In this document: piece by piece, positions 61,929 through 64,000 of the stretch
Position numbering within the stretch: the stretch's first letter is position 1
How the letters are laid out: the number at the start of each line of letters is the position of its first letter
Assembly (NCBI RefSeq): GCF_020497125.1
Contig: NC_059079.1
Location: 46,263,114-46,327,113, forward strand
DNA length: 64,000 nt
Source of the DNA: Mauremys mutica
Lineage: Eukaryota > Chordata > Testudines > Geoemydidae
Reading direction: 5' to 3'
Made by a program: the position numbers and the translations under genes
The notes under the pieces: generated by a model
Told to the model about the DNA's origin: nothing
Databases searched by the model: none
Seen by the model: the letters and a program-made list of their open reading frames with translations, nothing else

Positions 61929-63424
61929 ATTTAAATGTTCAGATAACCATAACGTTATCCTGTATTTATAAACAATCCATAGAATGTATAGCTTAATTCA
62001 TACAGGAAAACAGATAGAATTTTAATCAAGCCACATGTCCCTTATGTCATGTGACAATGGTTAAAAAGAAACACCACAGGAGTTGCTTTCTACCAAAACT
62101 GAACAAGAAAGTTAGCATAAGGAAAACAGTAATATTCCTTAAGTTTTTCACTTCCTCTCAAAAGACTGCTTAACTTCCTGAAGTTAAAGAGTATACATAT
62201 CCCAACACCTCATTCTCTGGATTTAAGAAAGGGAACCCAAATGCATTTGTTATTTTCATCATAAATACTTACAGTATGCTGTATAGCCTGTAACATCACA
62301 GGTTTGTTTACAGTGAACAACTTTTCAGTTATCAACTCCTTTTCAACAGGAAAGCAAAACTACTTAATTTATGGGAGTATAAATGCCAAATATTTTATTT
62401 TGTACAGAAGTGAAATAAAATGGTAAAATAATAAAGAATCCAGGGGGAAAATATATGCTTATATCACTAGAAGAGTTCTTTGCCACCTTGTCTATTAAAT
62501 GGCCAGGTTCATCTTTGCATTCCTTAGAATATATTAATCTTAATCTTGTTTTTGTTATTTACAACAACTGTTTTTGCTCACCAGGCAATTGTTAATTCAT
62601 AACTGAGTCACCTTGGGAGAAACAACATTTAATATTAATGAATCACTGGCATTAAGGGGTAGGGGAAGTGAGACAGCCGTTGCCATTTGGAATTGGCTGA
62701 ATTTGAGGGCAATTAAGACAGACAAATATTCACACTTCAGATGACTATAATAGTGGTGCAATGTATTGGTGATTTTTTTTTAAAAAGAACATTTGAGGAG
62801 AATTACTCTCAGGTGTATTTATCCAAGTAATTTTCCCCTAGATGGCAGAATGCTTTATTTTGAAGTCTCAGTTTGTTTTGGAACACATGAATATTTTGGA
62901 AAGATCAGAGGAGAAATGAGAAATCAGGGTTTAAGCAACTGCAAAGGAGTGTTGGATTGGTCATTGCCCAGCAAGAAAAATAATTAGTTAATAACAAGAG
63001 AGTTTAGGGCCCTGACAACATATCTCTTTGCAAATTTCCAGCCCACCTCAGAAGTTTGTTTTTTTGGGTAGTCATGTTTGCATCCCCATTCATTTCAAGC
63101 CTTGTAAATAAAAACATGGAACATAGAAACATATGATTTTAAACATGAACAGTGGATAACATGGAAATAAAAGCCATTTTCAAAAGTGATGAGTGATTTT
63201 TAGTGCCTCCATTTGGGACACCTAAAAAGGCCTGAGCACCTGACCTGTGGGTGGGGGGGCGGAAATCAGGCCTTCAGGATCTTAACTTGGGCATCCAAAA
63301 AAATGGAGGCACTCAAAATCATGAGTCACTTCCTAAAATCTTGATCTTGTGCAATGTATACTGTCTCCAGAGTATCCCATATTGGTCTAGTTTATGAAGT
63401 TTTGCAGAATGACATCACGTAGAA

Positions 63425-63730
63425 TCTTAGAATCATAGAATATGAGGGTTGAAAGAGACCTGAGGAGGTCATCTAGTCCAACCCCCTGCTTAAAGCAGGA
63501 CCAATCCCCAACTACATCATCCCAGCCAGGGCTTTGTCAAGCCTGACCTTAAAAATCTCTAAGGAAGGAGTTTCCACCACCTCCCTAGTAACCCATTCCA
63601 GTACTTCACCACCCTCCCAGTGAAAAAGTTTTTCCTAATATCCAACCTAAACTTCCCCACTGCAACTTAAGACCATTACTTCTTATTCTGTCATGCCCAA
63701 CAGAACAGAACAAGAGTGAACAGACCCTTC
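63425..63730 (-). mobile_element. CR1 LINE 3' end, minus strand
   Basis: AGAATCATAGAATATGAGGG, AGACCTGAGGAGGTCATCTA and GTCCAACCCCCTGCTTAAAG begin the typical CR1 3' untranslated end, read in reverse. AATCTCTAAGGAAGGAGTTTC and AAGTTTTTCCTAATATCCAACC continue it. It is 5'-truncated, about 300 bp, and better preserved than the matching end at 13098-13300, so it is probably younger. Confidence 0.88.
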
Positions 63731-64000
63731 ACCTTGGCATTCAGTAGGAGTGTTGCTCATTTCTTACCTAATCCCTCTTCAGATTGAACATTTTGCCTTC
63801 ACAACTGGCAGTCTTAGATGAAAATAGGTTACCTCTGATGTTTGGGGGCCATGGTGGTTTTTTTGTTTGTTTGTTTAAAGTTTTCTTGGACTGATAATGG
63901 AGAAAAGTACATAATGCAGTATTTAGATTTTACATGTATTTACTTTACATATATTTCCTGAACCATGTGTTTTCTTTGCAAGGTTAATTTTCATGTCATT

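Larger units (their letters stand above)
49404..64000 (+). other. KCNT2 intron (5' part), at least 14.6 kb
   Basis: It starts GTAAGT and runs to the window end without an acceptor joined to a matching frame. It contains copy B of an unnamed repeat (about 51290-52590), a decayed CR1-like fragment (about 53150-53430), an unrecognised coding-like block (about 54130-55400), an L2-like LINE remnant (55855-56400), a CR1/L3-like LINE (about 58715-60135), a hAT element (61070-61814) and a CR1 3' end (63425-63730). Stretches 49410-51280, 56410-58700, 60140-61060 and 61930-63420 show nothing I can name, apart from a palindromic-family tract near 50750. Confidence 0.85.

Noticed and set aside
63983..64000. 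Possible splice acceptor (TTTCTTTGCAAG) and start of the next KCNT2 exon at the window end
   Set aside because: The following sequence would read Leu-Ile-Phe-Met-Ser rather than the expected Leu-Phe-Ser-Ser-Leu-Ser.

Overview
This is vertebrate nuclear DNA: AT-rich, intron-dominated, with no prokaryotic gene arrangement. Its repeats point to a turtle-like sauropsid. There are CR1-type LINEs on both strands, an L2-like and an RTE-like LINE remnant, several hAT-type elements with exact or near-exact 8-bp target duplications, small Harbinger-type elements with TTA/TAA duplications, and short tracts I recognise from turtle genomes. The assignment to turtle is an inference from repeats recalled from memory.

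The only host gene I can support is KCNT2 (Slick, KNa1.2, Slo2.1), a sodium-activated potassium channel, on the + strand. Eight consecutive coding exons are present: 7519-7627, 27065-27214, 30175-30404, 32940-33156, 35496-35601, 35910-36082, 40846-40917 and 49269-49403. All have AG/GT borders and the codon phases join without a break, giving about 397 codons. They encode the end of the first cytoplasmic RCK domain, the acidic and serine-rich linker, and the first part of RCK2. The membrane pore (upstream) and the rest of RCK2 plus the C-terminal tail (downstream) are outside the window. No promoter, start codon, stop codon or UTR is visible.

Everything else is intron. Layout: 1-7518 intron with a hAT MITE, a mariner-like MITE, a 1-kb hAT element with a long fold-back, and a solo LTR. 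7628-27064 intron (19 kb) with a hairpin-bearing hAT element, an unnamed repeat, a near full-length minus-strand CR1, a mariner-like MITE, a 1.75-kb hAT element with transposase remnants, and nested MITEs. 27215-30174 intron with an RTE-like LINE remnant. 30405-32939 intron with two hAT elements. 33157-49268 introns with Harbinger-like and hAT MITEs and GC-rich repeat blocks. 49404-64000 intron with a second copy of the unnamed repeat, an unrecognised coding-like block, L2-like and CR1-like LINEs, and a hAT element carrying TTTAAA-rich tandem units.

I found no credible new gene system. The most unusual material is in the DNA transposons. Two hAT elements with different ends share a minisatellite plus a long inverted-repeat core. 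One MITE is inserted into another with both target duplications readable. An uncharacterised repeat family is present in two long copies.
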